Positions 1 to 6,259 are shown, counted from the first letter of the stretch. The stretch is DNA of 7,777 nucleotides from an uncultured Campylobacter sp. (GCA_937965895.1 CALCKS010000034.1:1-7777), one strand, 5' to 3'. Notes: a model not told the origin generated them from the sequence alone. Program-made: numbers and translations.

Positions 1-18
1 AGAGCGACGAATAAAATT

Positions 19-1056
19 TTACTCTTCATTTACGAGTTGTTGTAAAAATTTAATCTCCTCAAGAGCCTTGCCGGTGCCTCTAGCCACGGCTAGCAACGGA
101 TCGTCCGCGACAAAAACGGGAAGCTTAACGATATCGCTTAGATATTTATCAAGGCCGCGGATCAGCGCTCCGCCTCCGGTTAGCACGATGCCGTTTTCTA
201 CGATATCTCCGGCAAGATCCGGCGGCATCATCTCAAGTACGGTTTTTAGGGCGTCTGCGATCTCTTTTAGAGGTTCGCGCATAGCCTCGCGCACGTCCTC
301 GCTCGTTAGCTCCACGCGGCTTAGTAGGCCGCTGATCTGGTCGCGACCTTTTACTACGATGCTAAGCTCCTCGGGAAGCTGAATCGCCGAACCGACGGAA
401 ATTTTGATATCCTCACCCGCTCGCTCGCCGATTAGGAGGTTGTATTTTTCTTTTATGTAGTTTACGATGCTCATATCGATTTTATCGCCAGCGGTGCGGA
501 TAGACTTGCTTATAACCAGGCCGCCTAGAGAGACTACACCGATCTCCGTCGTACCGCCGCCGATATCGACGACTAGGTTTCCTTGCGGTTCGCGCACCGG
601 CAAATTTGCCCCGATAGCAGCAGCCATCGGCTCCTCGATCAAAAACACCTCTCTAGCTCCCGCGCTTAGCGCACTCTCACGCACGGCTTTACGCTCGACT
701 TGAGTTAGTCCGTAAGGAACGGAGATGATGATACGAGGGCGCAGGAAGCTCTTTCTGCGGTGAGTTTTTTCGATGAAATATCGGATCATCTTTTCTGTCA
801 TATCAAAATCCGCGATAACGCCGTCTCTCATCGGACGGATCGCCTCGATATCGCCCGGAGTTTTACCCACCATCTCTTTTGCTTCATGTCCGACGGCTAA
901 TATTTTTTGCTTGCCGTATTTTTCGCGTTGTACCGCGACAACCGACGGTTCGTTTATGATGATACCTTTATCTTTTACTAGAACTAGCGTATTTGCCGTG
1001 CCTAGATCGATACCCATATCGCTTGAAAAAAATCCTATTAACTGGTCTAAAATCAT
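19..1056 (-). CDS. mreB: Rod-shape-determining protein MreB (bacterial actin)
   Basis: MreB is a cytoplasmic actin homologue that forms membrane-bound filaments and positions the elongasome (MreC, MreD, RodA, PBP2) for lateral wall growth. The 345-aa length is normal. The actin-fold nucleotide motifs are visible: phosphate-1 DLGTANT at 17-23, the catalytic-Glu segment IEEP at 140-143, phosphate-2 DIGGGTTEIG at 164-173, and the adenosine motif LTGGGALIRGL at 292-302. The first 12 residues (MILDQLIGFFSS) form a short hydrophobic stretch that fits the N-terminal membrane-binding helix. The ATG is preceded by AAGGA (1062-1066), which overlaps the clpX stop codon, and the gene starts 8 nt after clpX, so it is probably the distal part of the fabZ-lpxA-clpX operon. 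Only 18 nt remain after its stop; they contain no start codon, and mreC is expected just outside. No defect is seen. Confidence 0.98.
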   Translation of the reverse strand: MILDQLIGFFSSDMGIDLGTANTLVLVKDKGIIINEPSVVAVQREKYGKQKILAVGHEAKEMVGKTPGDIEAIRPMRDGVIADFDMTEKMIRYFIEKTHRRKSFLRPRIIISVPYGLTQVERKAVRESALSAGAREVFLIEEPMAAAIGANLPVREPQGNLVVDIGGGTTEIGVVSLGGLVISKSIRTAGDKIDMSIVNYIKEKYNLLIGERAGEDIKISVGSAIQLPEELSIVVKGRDQISGLLSRVELTSEDVREAMREPLKEIADALKTVLEMMPPDLAGDIVENGIVLTGGGALIRGLDKYLSDIVKLPVFVADDPLLAVARGTGKALEEIKFLQQLVNEE

Positions 1057-1064
1057 CTGTATCC

Positions 1065-2297
1065 TTATGCGCTTATTTTATTGTTTTTTACGAAAATCGG
1101 CTTTTCTTTGCCGTTTACGACCTCTTTGGTGATCACCACGTCGTAGCCCGCAAGCTCCGGCAGTTCGTACATTATATCAGTCATCACCTCTTCCATTATG
1201 CTTCGTAGCCCTCTGGCTCCCGTTTTTCGCTCGATGGCTAGTTTTGCGACCTCTTTTAGTGCCTCGTCGTCAAATTTTAAATTCGCCCTATCTATTGCGA
1301 AAAGCTTTTGATATTGCTTTAGTATCGCGTTTTTAGGCTCGGTTAAAATTCGCACCATATCATCCTCGGTGATTTTATTTAGCGTAGCGACAACGTGTAG
1401 CCTGCCGATGAGCTCCGGGATCAGTCCAAAATGCACCAGATCGTCGCTCTCTAGCGCGTCTAACAAATTTTCCTTGTCGTCTTTAGAGCGTTTGTCTTGA
1501 CCAAATCCCAGCACGTTTTTACCGATCCTGCGCTCGATGATGTCGGCCAGGCCGTCAAACGCGCCGCCGCAGACAAATAGGATATTTGAGGTGTCTATCT
1601 GGATAAATTCCTGATTAGGGTGCTTTCTGCCGCCTTTTGGAGGGATATTTACGAGGCTACCCTCGATGATTTTTAAAAGCGCCTGCTGCACGCCCTCGCC
1701 GCTCACGTCGCGCGTGATCGAGCGGTTTTCGCTCATTCTGGCGATCTTATCTATCTCATCGACGAAAACTATGCCCTGCTCGGCACGCTTTACGTCGCCG
1801 TCTGCGGCCTGCAAAAGGCGGGTTAGGATATTTTCCACGTCTTCGCCGACGTAGCCGGCCTCCGTTAGACTCGTAGCGTCGCAGATAGCGATAGGCACGT
1901 CTAGAAATTTAGCCAGCGTCTGCGCCATCAGCGTCTTGCCGCTACCGGTAGGGCCGACGAGCAAGATATTTGATTTTGAGATCTCCGTATCATCCTCGAT
2001 CTCGCCTTTTCTAAAAATTCTTTTGTAGTGGTTATAAACGCCGACGCTAAATACCTTTTTGGCTTTATCTTGACCGATAACGTAGTTATCCAGCACCGCC
2101 TTTAGCTCTTTTGGCGTCAAATTTTGATAGTCTCTAGTTCGCTCTTCTTTTTCTTGCTCGCGGCTCTCCTCGCCGTAAAGCACCTTGTAAGCGGCAGTGA
2201 TGCAGTGCTCGCATATAAACGCAGTCCCGTCTATATCGGCCAGCAGTCTCCTATCGGCAGACTCTACCTCGCCGCAAAAATTACATTTTCTCGCCAT
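1065..2297 (-). CDS. clpX: ATP-dependent Clp protease ATP-binding subunit ClpX
   Basis: ClpX is a hexameric AAA+ unfoldase that delivers tagged proteins to the ClpP peptidase in the cytoplasm. The 410-aa protein has all the family landmarks. The N-terminal zinc-binding domain has C5, C8, C29 and C32. Walker A is GPTGSGKT at 115-122, the pore loop is GYVG at 148-151, and Walker B is IVFVDEID at 176-183. The RKH pore loop is at 224-226. The ClpP-docking tripeptide is LGF at 263-265, where E. coli has IGF. The arginine finger is R299 in PELIGRL, and sensor 2 is GARG at 360-363. The start is fixed by AAGGA (2306-2310), 8 nt upstream and inside the end of lpxA. The ATG overlaps the lpxA stop by one base (TAATG), which suggests translational coupling. 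The gene is intact. Confidence 0.98.
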   Translation of the reverse strand: MARKCNFCGEVESADRRLLADIDGTAFICEHCITAAYKVLYGEESREQEKEERTRDYQNLTPKELKAVLDNYVIGQDKAKKVFSVGVYNHYKRIFRKGEIEDDTEISKSNILLVGPTGSGKTLMAQTLAKFLDVPIAICDATSLTEAGYVGEDVENILTRLLQAADGDVKRAEQGIVFVDEIDKIARMSENRSITRDVSGEGVQQALLKIIEGSLVNIPPKGGRKHPNQEFIQIDTSNILFVCGGAFDGLADIIERRIGKNVLGFGQDKRSKDDKENLLDALESDDLVHFGLIPELIGRLHVVATLNKITEDDMVRILTEPKNAILKQYQKLFAIDRANLKFDDEALKEVAKLAIERKTGARGLRSIMEEVMTDIMYELPELAGYDVVITKEVVNGKEKPIFVKNNKISA

Positions 2298-3085
2298 TAT
2301 TCTCTTCCTTTTGCTAATGGGATACCGCGCTTAGTGCTTAGGATAAATTCGCACATTTTTCGCACCTGTTCGTTCGCTGCATCCGCTAAAAGCTCGCTAG
2401 CCGCTGCTTTTAGATCCCCGCTTTTTCTAAATAAAAATTTATACGCCCTATTTATCTCTTCGACCGTTTCTTTATCGAATCTTCGTCTGATACCGACTAA
2501 ATTTAAGCTTCTGATATAGGCTCTGTTGCCTTCAGCCAGGCAAAACGGCACGACATCCTGAGATAGCGCGCTAGCACCCGCGATCATGCAGCTCTCGCCC
2601 ACTCTCACGAACTGATGTATAGGCGTCATTCCGCCCACGACGCTATAGTCTCCAAGCTCCACGTGACCCGCTAGAGTCGCGTTGTTTGCCAAGATGACAT
2701 TATTTCCTATGATACAGTCGTGCGCGACGTGGCAGTAGGCCATGATAAATGCGTTATCGCCGATGCGCGTGATCCCGTCGCCTTTGTGCGTGCCCGAGTT
2801 TATCGTGCAAAACTCGCGGATCGTCGCGTTTTTGCCGATACGAACGCCCGTGTTTTCCTCGGCGCGGTAGCTCACGTCCTGCGGGATGTCGCCCACGATG
2901 GCGTAGCTGTAAATTTTACCGCCCTCGCCGATATGCGTGTCGCCCACGATCCTAGCGCCTTGTTTTACGAGCACGCCGTCGCCCAGTACCGCGTCTTTGC
3001 TGACATAGGCATAGGCCTCGATCGTTACGTCATCGCCGATCTTGGCGCCGTCCTCGACGACGGCTTGCGGATGGATATTTCTCAT
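2297..3085 (-). CDS. lpxA: Acyl-[ACP]--UDP-N-acetylglucosamine O-acyltransferase LpxA
   Basis: LpxA catalyses the first lipid A step, moving a 3-hydroxyacyl chain from ACP to UDP-GlcNAc (or, as known in C. jejuni, to the diamino analogue UDP-GlcNAc3N). The 262 residues match the family length. Residues about 6-185 carry imperfect hexapeptide repeats ([IV]-G-x-x-x-x) of a left-handed beta-helix, followed by a helical C-terminal domain. The catalytic His is H122 in HVAHDC (E. coli H125). H141 and H157 align with E. coli H144 and H160. G170 aligns with the acyl-length ruler G173, which would leave room for a C14 chain; this last point is inference. The gene lies 10 nt after fabZ with only a weak GAG-type ribosome site, so it may depend on coupling to fabZ. 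It overlaps clpX by one base. Confidence 0.97.
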   Translation of the reverse strand: MRNIHPQAVVEDGAKIGDDVTIEAYAYVSKDAVLGDGVLVKQGARIVGDTHIGEGGKIYSYAIVGDIPQDVSYRAEENTGVRIGKNATIREFCTINSGTHKGDGITRIGDNAFIMAYCHVAHDCIIGNNVILANNATLAGHVELGDYSVVGGMTPIHQFVRVGESCMIAGASALSQDVVPFCLAEGNRAYIRSLNLVGIRRRFDKETVEEINRAYKFLFRKSGDLKAAASELLADAANEQVRKMCEFILSTKRGIPLAKGRE

Positions 3086-3095
3086 TTTGGCTCGC

Positions 3096-3542
3096 TTATT
3101 TGTCTACGATCATAGCTTTTAGCTCGGCTTCGCACGATAGCGTGCCGTCCACGTAGGCTTCGCCTTTTAGCACCCAGATATTGCCCTTGTGCTTTAGCAC
3201 CTCGAGGCGGTATTCGAGCCTGTCGCCGGGACGTATCGGATGGCGAAATTTCGCTCTGTCGATGCTCATAAAATAAACGACTTTATTTTCGATATTTGCT
3301 TGATGCTCGTCGCTCATGCTCTTAAACGCGAGCACACCGCCTGCTTGCGCCATACCCTCGATGATCATCACGCCAGGGTATATCGGGTGGCCCGGGAAGT
3401 GCCCCTGAAATACGGGCTCGCCGATCGTGACATTTTTGTACGCGACGATGTGTTTGGCGGGCTCGAGCTCGGTAACTCGGTCGATGAGCAGAAAAGGATA
3501 CCTGTGCGGGAGTATTTTTTGGATTTCAACGATGTCGATCAC
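3096..3542 (-). CDS. fabZ: 3-hydroxyacyl-[acyl-carrier-protein] dehydratase FabZ
   Basis: FabZ dehydrates 3-hydroxyacyl-ACP to trans-2-enoyl-ACP in type II fatty acid elongation. It competes with LpxA for 3-hydroxymyristoyl-ACP, so their shared operon links phospholipid and lipid A supply. The 148-aa hot-dog-fold protein shows LPHRYPFLLIDRV at 11-23 and the active-site segment from HFPGHP into the central helix, with catalytic H48 and E62 (IEGMAQ). The start codon is GTG at 3542, not ATG. It is supported by AAGG at 3549-3552 six bases upstream and by the expected family N-terminus (MIDIVEIQKILPHRYPF). It is the first gene of the minus-strand operon. The 135-bp spacer upstream should hold the promoter. 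The gene contains a 12-bp palindrome GCGAAATTTCGC at 3243-3254. Confidence 0.97.
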   Translation of the reverse strand: MIDIVEIQKILPHRYPFLLIDRVTELEPAKHIVAYKNVTIGEPVFQGHFPGHPIYPGVMIIEGMAQAGGVLAFKSMSDEHQANIENKVVYFMSIDRAKFRHPIRPGDRLEYRLEVLKHKGNIWVLKGEAYVDGTLSCEAELKAMIVDK

Positions 3543-3548
3543 TTTAAA

Positions 3549-3552
3549 CCTT
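3549..3552 (-). promoter_or_regulatory. Ribosome binding site fixing the fabZ GTG start
   Basis: On the minus strand CAAGG lies 6 nt before GTG (3542). No in-frame ATG gives the expected FabZ N-terminus, so this site decides the start. Confidence 0.6.
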
Positions 3553-3572
3553 GTGAGTAAAATTTAAAGCCG

Positions 3573-3578
3573 ATTTTA
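3573..3578 (-). promoter_or_regulatory. Candidate -10 box for the fabZ-lpxA-clpX-mreB operon
   Basis: TAAAAT on the minus strand lies about 30 nt before the fabZ GTG. It follows TTGGC and a T-rich run (CTTTTTCTTAGC) in the upstream region, which resembles Campylobacter sigma-70 promoters, where a -10 box and upstream T-rich periodicity replace a clear -35. It is a sequence match only. Other AT-rich hexamers in the same spacer could serve instead. Confidence 0.35.
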
Positions 3579-3665
3579 GCCAAATTTTGCTAAGAAAAAG
3601 ATTATTGATTTGGCCGGGCAAAATTTAGCCACTAAATTTTCGCTCCCGCCTTTTATCTCGAGCGC

Positions 3666-3677
3666 GCTAAATTTAGC
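3666..3677. repeat. 12-bp perfect palindrome abutting the queH stop
   Basis: GCTAAATTTAGC is self-complementary and directly follows the queH TGA on the minus strand. Related arms (TTAGC...GCTAA) recur at about 3576-3593 in the same spacer. It lacks a T-tract, so it is a poor intrinsic terminator. It belongs to the AAATTT-centred palindrome class common in this window. Confidence 0.7.
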
Positions 3678-4754
3678 TCAAATTTGTGCTACCAAAACCT
3701 CGCGACTATCGTTATAAAGCTCGTCTTTAGCGTAGATTTCGTACCTGCCCGCGCGAATTTCATTCAGCACGATTATTGGATTTTGGCTAAAATCTCCGCA
3801 CAGCTCGCGGCGGATTTCTAGCTCGCGAGATACCGCGATAGGCCGGCGGCAAAGCTCGTTTACGCTAGCGAATTTTTCGCCCGAAAGCTCGTTAAATTTA
3901 GCCAAATTTAGCAGCGTCACTCCGTCTCGCAGCTCGTCGCAAATTTGCGCCGCCTCGCTCACGCTAAATTTGACGTTTTCGCGCTTAAAATGCGAGTAGA
4001 GCAAAAAATACGACGGCACGACCGAGCCGCCAAATTTGACGTAGGCGCGCAGCAGGCGGTAGTTTAGAAAATACTTGCGCGACAGATGAAATTTCACGCC
4101 AGCAGCCTCGCACTCGCGTACCTTTTCGTAGAGCTCCAGGCGCTCTTCGATGCCGCCTGGCATCACGCGCCCGCTAATCTCGCTCATCAGCTCGCTAAGC
4201 GGCAGTTTTTGCGCCTCGCGCTGCTTACTAAGCCCAAAAATACAGCCACAATAGTTTTGATGATAGAGTTTATCTTTTTTAGCGAGCTCAAACTGCGCGT
4301 TCGTGCCGCCGCACGCGCGGTAGTCCACGGCAAATGTTTCGAGTTCGTATTCGCTAGCTGCTTTATTTAGCGCGGCCTCTAGCTGTGAGAAATCCTTTTT
4401 CGGGCTCATCAGTAGCGTCGTGGTGATCGATTTTTCGCCTAGTTCGAGCGCTTTTTGGGCAGAATTTCCCACGCGAAAATCAAAGCAATACGCGCAGCGC
4501 TTGCCCCTTTCAGGCTCGTTTTCAAGCCCCTTTGCGCCATCTAGCCACGCCTCGTATTCGTATTCGCCGCAGATGAGCTCGACGCCTAACTTTTCGCAGC
4601 TTCTTTTTACGTCGCGAAATCTCATCAAAAACTCGCTGTACGGGTGGATGTTGGGGTCGTAGAAATAGCCGACTAGACGCTCGTGCGGGCGGTCGGCGCG
4701 TAAGCGTTGTAGAAAATAGTGGCTGTCGACGGAGCAGCAGATATGAACTAACAT
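3678..4754 (-). CDS. queH: Epoxyqueuosine reductase QueH (DUF208 family)
   Basis: QueH reduces epoxyqueuosine to queuosine at wobble position 34 of GUN-anticodon tRNAs, replacing the unrelated QueG. The N-terminus has the family signature HICCS with C6 and C7. It is followed by YDPNIHPYSEF at about 32-42, the C87/C90 pair in KRCAYC, the TTLLMSPKKD segment at 112-121, and C169/C171 in YCGC. These cysteines are the expected iron-sulfur and iron ligands of the family. The core ends near residue 175. The remaining 180 or so residues have no motif I recognise and make the 358-aa protein long for the family. The ATG at 4754 is preceded by GGGGA (4761-4765). An ATG at 4767 is out of frame. The gene is probably monocistronic, with no same-strand neighbour within 130 bp. 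It is rich in AAATTT hexamers, unlike the fabZ operon. Confidence 0.9.
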   Translation of the reverse strand: MLVHICCSVDSHYFLQRLRADRPHERLVGYFYDPNIHPYSEFLMRFRDVKRSCEKLGVELICGEYEYEAWLDGAKGLENEPERGKRCAYCFDFRVGNSAQKALELGEKSITTTLLMSPKKDFSQLEAALNKAASEYELETFAVDYRACGGTNAQFELAKKDKLYHQNYCGCIFGLSKQREAQKLPLSELMSEISGRVMPGGIEERLELYEKVRECEAAGVKFHLSRKYFLNYRLLRAYVKFGGSVVPSYFLLYSHFKRENVKFSVSEAAQICDELRDGVTLLNLAKFNELSGEKFASVNELCRRPIAVSRELEIRRELCGDFSQNPIIVLNEIRAGRYEIYAKDELYNDSREVLVAQI

Positions 4755-4783
4755 TATAATTCCCCATAAACGACGGATTTTAG

Positions 4784-4854
4784 AATAAATTTTTCTATAC
4801 CCGCCGCAGTCACGGACGACCAGTCCGCTCCTTTGCGGGCAAGAAAAATTTATT
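4784..4854. repeat. Large composite hairpin upstream of queH (element H1)
   Basis: A perfect 13-bp inverted repeat (AATAAATTTTTCT at 4784-4796, AGAAAAATTTATT at 4842-4854) encloses a second stem, CCCGC/GCGGG (4800-4804 with 4835-4839). Inside that is a small hairpin, CGGAC-GACCA-GTCCG (4813-4827). The element lies 30-100 nt before the queH ATG, so it may be part of the queH leader if transcription starts upstream. No preQ1 riboswitch consensus is visible. It shares its capped architecture with the element at 5245-5291. Confidence 0.75.
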
Positions 4855-4935
4855 TAAACTACGTCTATTTTGTCTTGAATAATTTTTGCCGATTTTACTA
4901 AATTTAACTGCAAATTTTATTAAAGCTAGCGGCTT

Positions 4936-4972
4936 AAATTTAAAAATGTGCGGCGCGATAGCGCATTCGCAC
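4936..4972 (-). terminator. Probable intrinsic terminator, minus strand
   Basis: On the minus strand a GC stem forms as GTGCG, a 3-nt bulge (AAT), GCGC, a TATC loop, GCGC and CGCAC. That is nine pairs between 4948-4956 and 4961-4964 plus 4968-4972. It is followed at once by ATTTTTAAATTT (4947-4936). Stem plus T-tract is the classical rho-independent form. On the plus strand the stem is followed by CCCC, so only minus-strand use is likely. It could end miaA read-through or an RNA made from the 5004-5056 region. Confidence 0.45.
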
Positions 4973-4988
4973 CCCTTGAACGTGCAGT

Positions 4989-5019
4989 GGGGTTAGAGGG
5001 GGCTTGGGAGAGGAAGGGG
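4989..5019 (+). other. Putative G-quadruplex motif
   Basis: Four G-tracts lie on the plus strand: GGGG (4989-4992), GGGGG (4998-5002), GGG (5006-5008) and GGGG (5016-5019). The loops are 5, 3 and 7 nt, which meets the usual G3+/N1-7 rule. The last two tracts are inside the left arm of the 5004-5056 hairpin, so the two folds exclude each other. Whether either forms in the cell is not known from sequence. Confidence 0.6.
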
Positions 5020-5056
5020 CGACGCTTCGTAAGTAGAACCCCCCTTCCTCTCCCAA
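5004..5056. repeat. Perfect 16-bp inverted repeat with 21-nt loop
   Basis: The arms are TTGGGAGAGGAAGGGG (5004-5019) and its exact complement CCCCTTCCTCTCCCAA (5041-5056), with strong purine/pyrimidine asymmetry. The loop (5020-5040) contains a tiny ACG-CTT-CGT palindrome. Neither strand has a T-tract after the stem, so it is not a simple terminator. It may be a palindromic mobile element (REP/MITE-like) or the main stem of a structured RNA. Confidence 0.8.
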
Positions 5057-5121
5057 AAAATCGGTTTTAGAGAAAGAAAGTTTTTTAAATTTTGATATTT
5101 TCAAGGTGCAGGTTTCGGCGA

Positions 5122-5153
5122 CTCAAATTTGTAAATTTGACTTCAAATTTGAG
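5122..5153. repeat. AT-rich 10-bp inverted repeat
   Basis: CTCAAATTTG (5122-5131) and CAAATTTGAG (5144-5153) are exact complements around a 12-nt loop. The loop itself contains another AAATTTG, so three copies of AAATTTG lie within 32 bases. No adjoining T-tract is seen. Confidence 0.7.
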
Positions 5154-5244
5154 CGTAAAACGATAAGGCGAAGTATTTTATAGAAACATTTTGCTTCGCA
5201 AAAACGCTACGCTTGTTTTGAGATGATTTTTGGGATTGCGCAGG

Positions 5245-5291
5245 TAAAATTTAGCGTAGGCTGGACAAGTAGTCCGCCGAGCTAAATTTTA
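5245..5291. repeat. Composite hairpin downstream of miaA (element H2)
   Basis: Perfect 11-bp arms TAAAATTTAGC (5245-5255) and GCTAAATTTTA (5281-5291) enclose an inner stem GGC-T-GGAC / GTCC-GCC (5259-5266 with 5272-5278, one bulged T) capped by the 5-nt loop AAGTA. The layout matches H1: outer AAATTT-containing arms and a GGAC-N5-GTCC cap in the same orientation. It begins 45 nt past the miaA stop and may act as a 3' end or processing structure, though it lacks a proper T-tract after the stem. Confidence 0.75.
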
Positions 5292-5336
5292 GCCAGCTCC
5301 GCAAAAAGCGCTCAAAAGACAAGCCGCAAATCAAAA

Positions 5337-6227
5337 TCAATCACTCAAAAATTCTATTATTTTCTCTTCGCACTCCCCGACGCTGCCGCTAAATTTACTC
5401 TCAAACTGCGATCTATTAAACGTCCGCTGACGCTTGGCTAGCTGCGCCGTATGCGTGCAGATGAGCTCCTCCAGCTCGGTCTGGGTTTTGATCTCGCCTC
5501 GCAAAAACCCTCCGCACTCTTTTAGTCCGACCGAGTTTAGCGGCTTTGGTCGCTGCGGATACCGCACAAACAGCTCACGCGCCTCATCCAGCAAACCCTG
5601 CTCAAACATTGCTCGCGTGCGCTCTTTGATGCGCGCTCTTAGCTCGTCACGATCCCAGCTAAGCTCGAAAATCGCCAAATTTGACGCGACGGGGGCTAGG
5701 GTATTTTCGCACAGATACGAGCTTGGAGCCTCGCCGCGCCCGCTAGAGCGCAAAAAGGAGTGGATATCAAACCACTTTTGCAAGCGGTAGGTGTCGTTTG
5801 CGCTAAATTTGGCGGCAAATTCGGGATCAAGGCTTGAAACTAGCTCGTAAATTTGAGCGTTGCTTAGGCCGCTTTCTACGCGCTCAAATTTAGGCGTGAG
5901 ACCCGATAGCAGCGCCTTTAGATAAAATCCGCTACCGCCAGTTATAAATAAATTTTTTCCGTTTTTTTGCGCAAATTCGCGTGCCGTTTTATAAACCTCA
6001 AAAAACATCCCGACGTCAAAATGCTCATCAGGCATCAGCAAATTTACCCCAAAATGCGGCACCGAGGCTAGCTCGTCTGCACTGGGTTTAGCGCTAGCTA
6101 TATCGATAAATTTATAAACGCAAAGCGAATCAAGACTCAGAATCACTCCGTTAAATTCACTTGCAAGCTTTAGCACAAGCGCCGTTTTTCCGCTGGCGGT
6201 GGTGCCGATGATGGCGAGTTCTTTCAT
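5337..6227 (-). CDS. miaA: tRNA dimethylallyltransferase MiaA
   Basis: MiaA transfers a dimethylallyl group from DMAPP to N6 of A37 in tRNAs reading UNN codons, the first step to (ms2)i6A. The 296-aa protein has the P-loop GTTASGKT at 8-15, where most families have GPT, and D33/S34 with IDIASAKP at 41-48. It also has GGSGFYLKAL at 97-106 (usual GGTGLYL), DTYRLQKW at 145-152, GLLDEAREL at 211-219, VGLKEC at 233-238 and AKRQRTFNR at 264-272. That last segment is the tRNA-contact motif; other families have W where this protein has F. These variants look lineage-typical, not decayed. The ATG has AAGG about 7 nt upstream and a candidate promoter in the 90-bp region shared with mqnP. The stop is TGA at 5337. 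The element H2 lies downstream. Confidence 0.96.
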   Translation of the reverse strand: MKELAIIGTTASGKTALVLKLASEFNGVILSLDSLCVYKFIDIASAKPSADELASVPHFGVNLLMPDEHFDVGMFFEVYKTAREFAQKNGKNLFITGGSGFYLKALLSGLTPKFERVESGLSNAQIYELVSSLDPEFAAKFSANDTYRLQKWFDIHSFLRSSGRGEAPSSYLCENTLAPVASNLAIFELSWDRDELRARIKERTRAMFEQGLLDEARELFVRYPQRPKPLNSVGLKECGGFLRGEIKTQTELEELICTHTAQLAKRQRTFNRSQFESKFSGSVGECEEKIIEFLSD

Positions 6228-6259
6228 AAAAATGCCTTAAAATTCGTGAATCGGCTCAA

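Larger units (their letters stand above)
4768..5336. other. 569-bp spacer without a credible gene between queH and miaA
   Basis: No reading frame here has a plausible start, ribosome site and length. The two small frames seen (at 4947 with 16 codons, at 5224 with 20 codons) lack a good ribosome site and coincide with hairpins. The stretch is instead full of inverted repeats, listed separately: 4784-4854, 4948-4972, 5004-5056, 5122-5153 and 5245-5291, plus a G-tract cluster at 4989-5019. The part from 4855 to 4935 is AT-rich and otherwise featureless apart from several AAATTT hexamers. Composition swings sharply from AT-rich flanks to a GC-rich core at about 4948-5054. Confidence 0.7.

Noticed and set aside
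2720..3115. Plus-strand 131-codon frame antisense to lpxA
   Set aside because: It lies wholly opposite the lpxA/fabZ region and its composition mirrors the hexapeptide repeats; no ribosome site or recognisable domain.
3543..3677. Intrinsic terminator for queH
   Set aside because: Palindromes GCTAAATTTAGC and CGCTC...GAGCG exist, but none has a convincing GC stem followed by a T-tract on the minus strand.
4545..4565. Short tandem repeat TCGTAT in queH
   Set aside because: It is only three partial copies coding for EYEYE; too short to call a phase-variable or repeat locus, and the unit of six keeps the frame.
4522..4767. Minus-strand 81-codon frame starting at 4767 overlapping queH
   Set aside because: Out of frame with queH, Arg/Pro-rich translation typical of a shadow frame; QueH motifs fix the real frame.
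4755..4860. preQ1 riboswitch upstream of queH
   Set aside because: The leader has a large hairpin but no preQ1-I or preQ1-II consensus that I can recognise.
4947..4997. Small plus-strand frame starting ATG at 4947 (16 codons) as a leader peptide
   Set aside because: It has no ribosome site, and its sequence is dictated by the GC hairpin at 4948-4972 and the following G-tracts.
4948..5056. 6S RNA, SRP RNA, tmRNA or RNase P RNA in the GC-rich core
   Set aside because: None of the hallmark segments (long bubbled rod, GGAAG SRP loop, tRNA-like end, P4 core) is visible.
5224..5286. Small plus-strand frame of 20 codons starting at 5224
   Set aside because: Only GAG two bases before the ATG, no neighbour on that strand, and it runs through hairpin H2; hairpin structure explains the sequence better.
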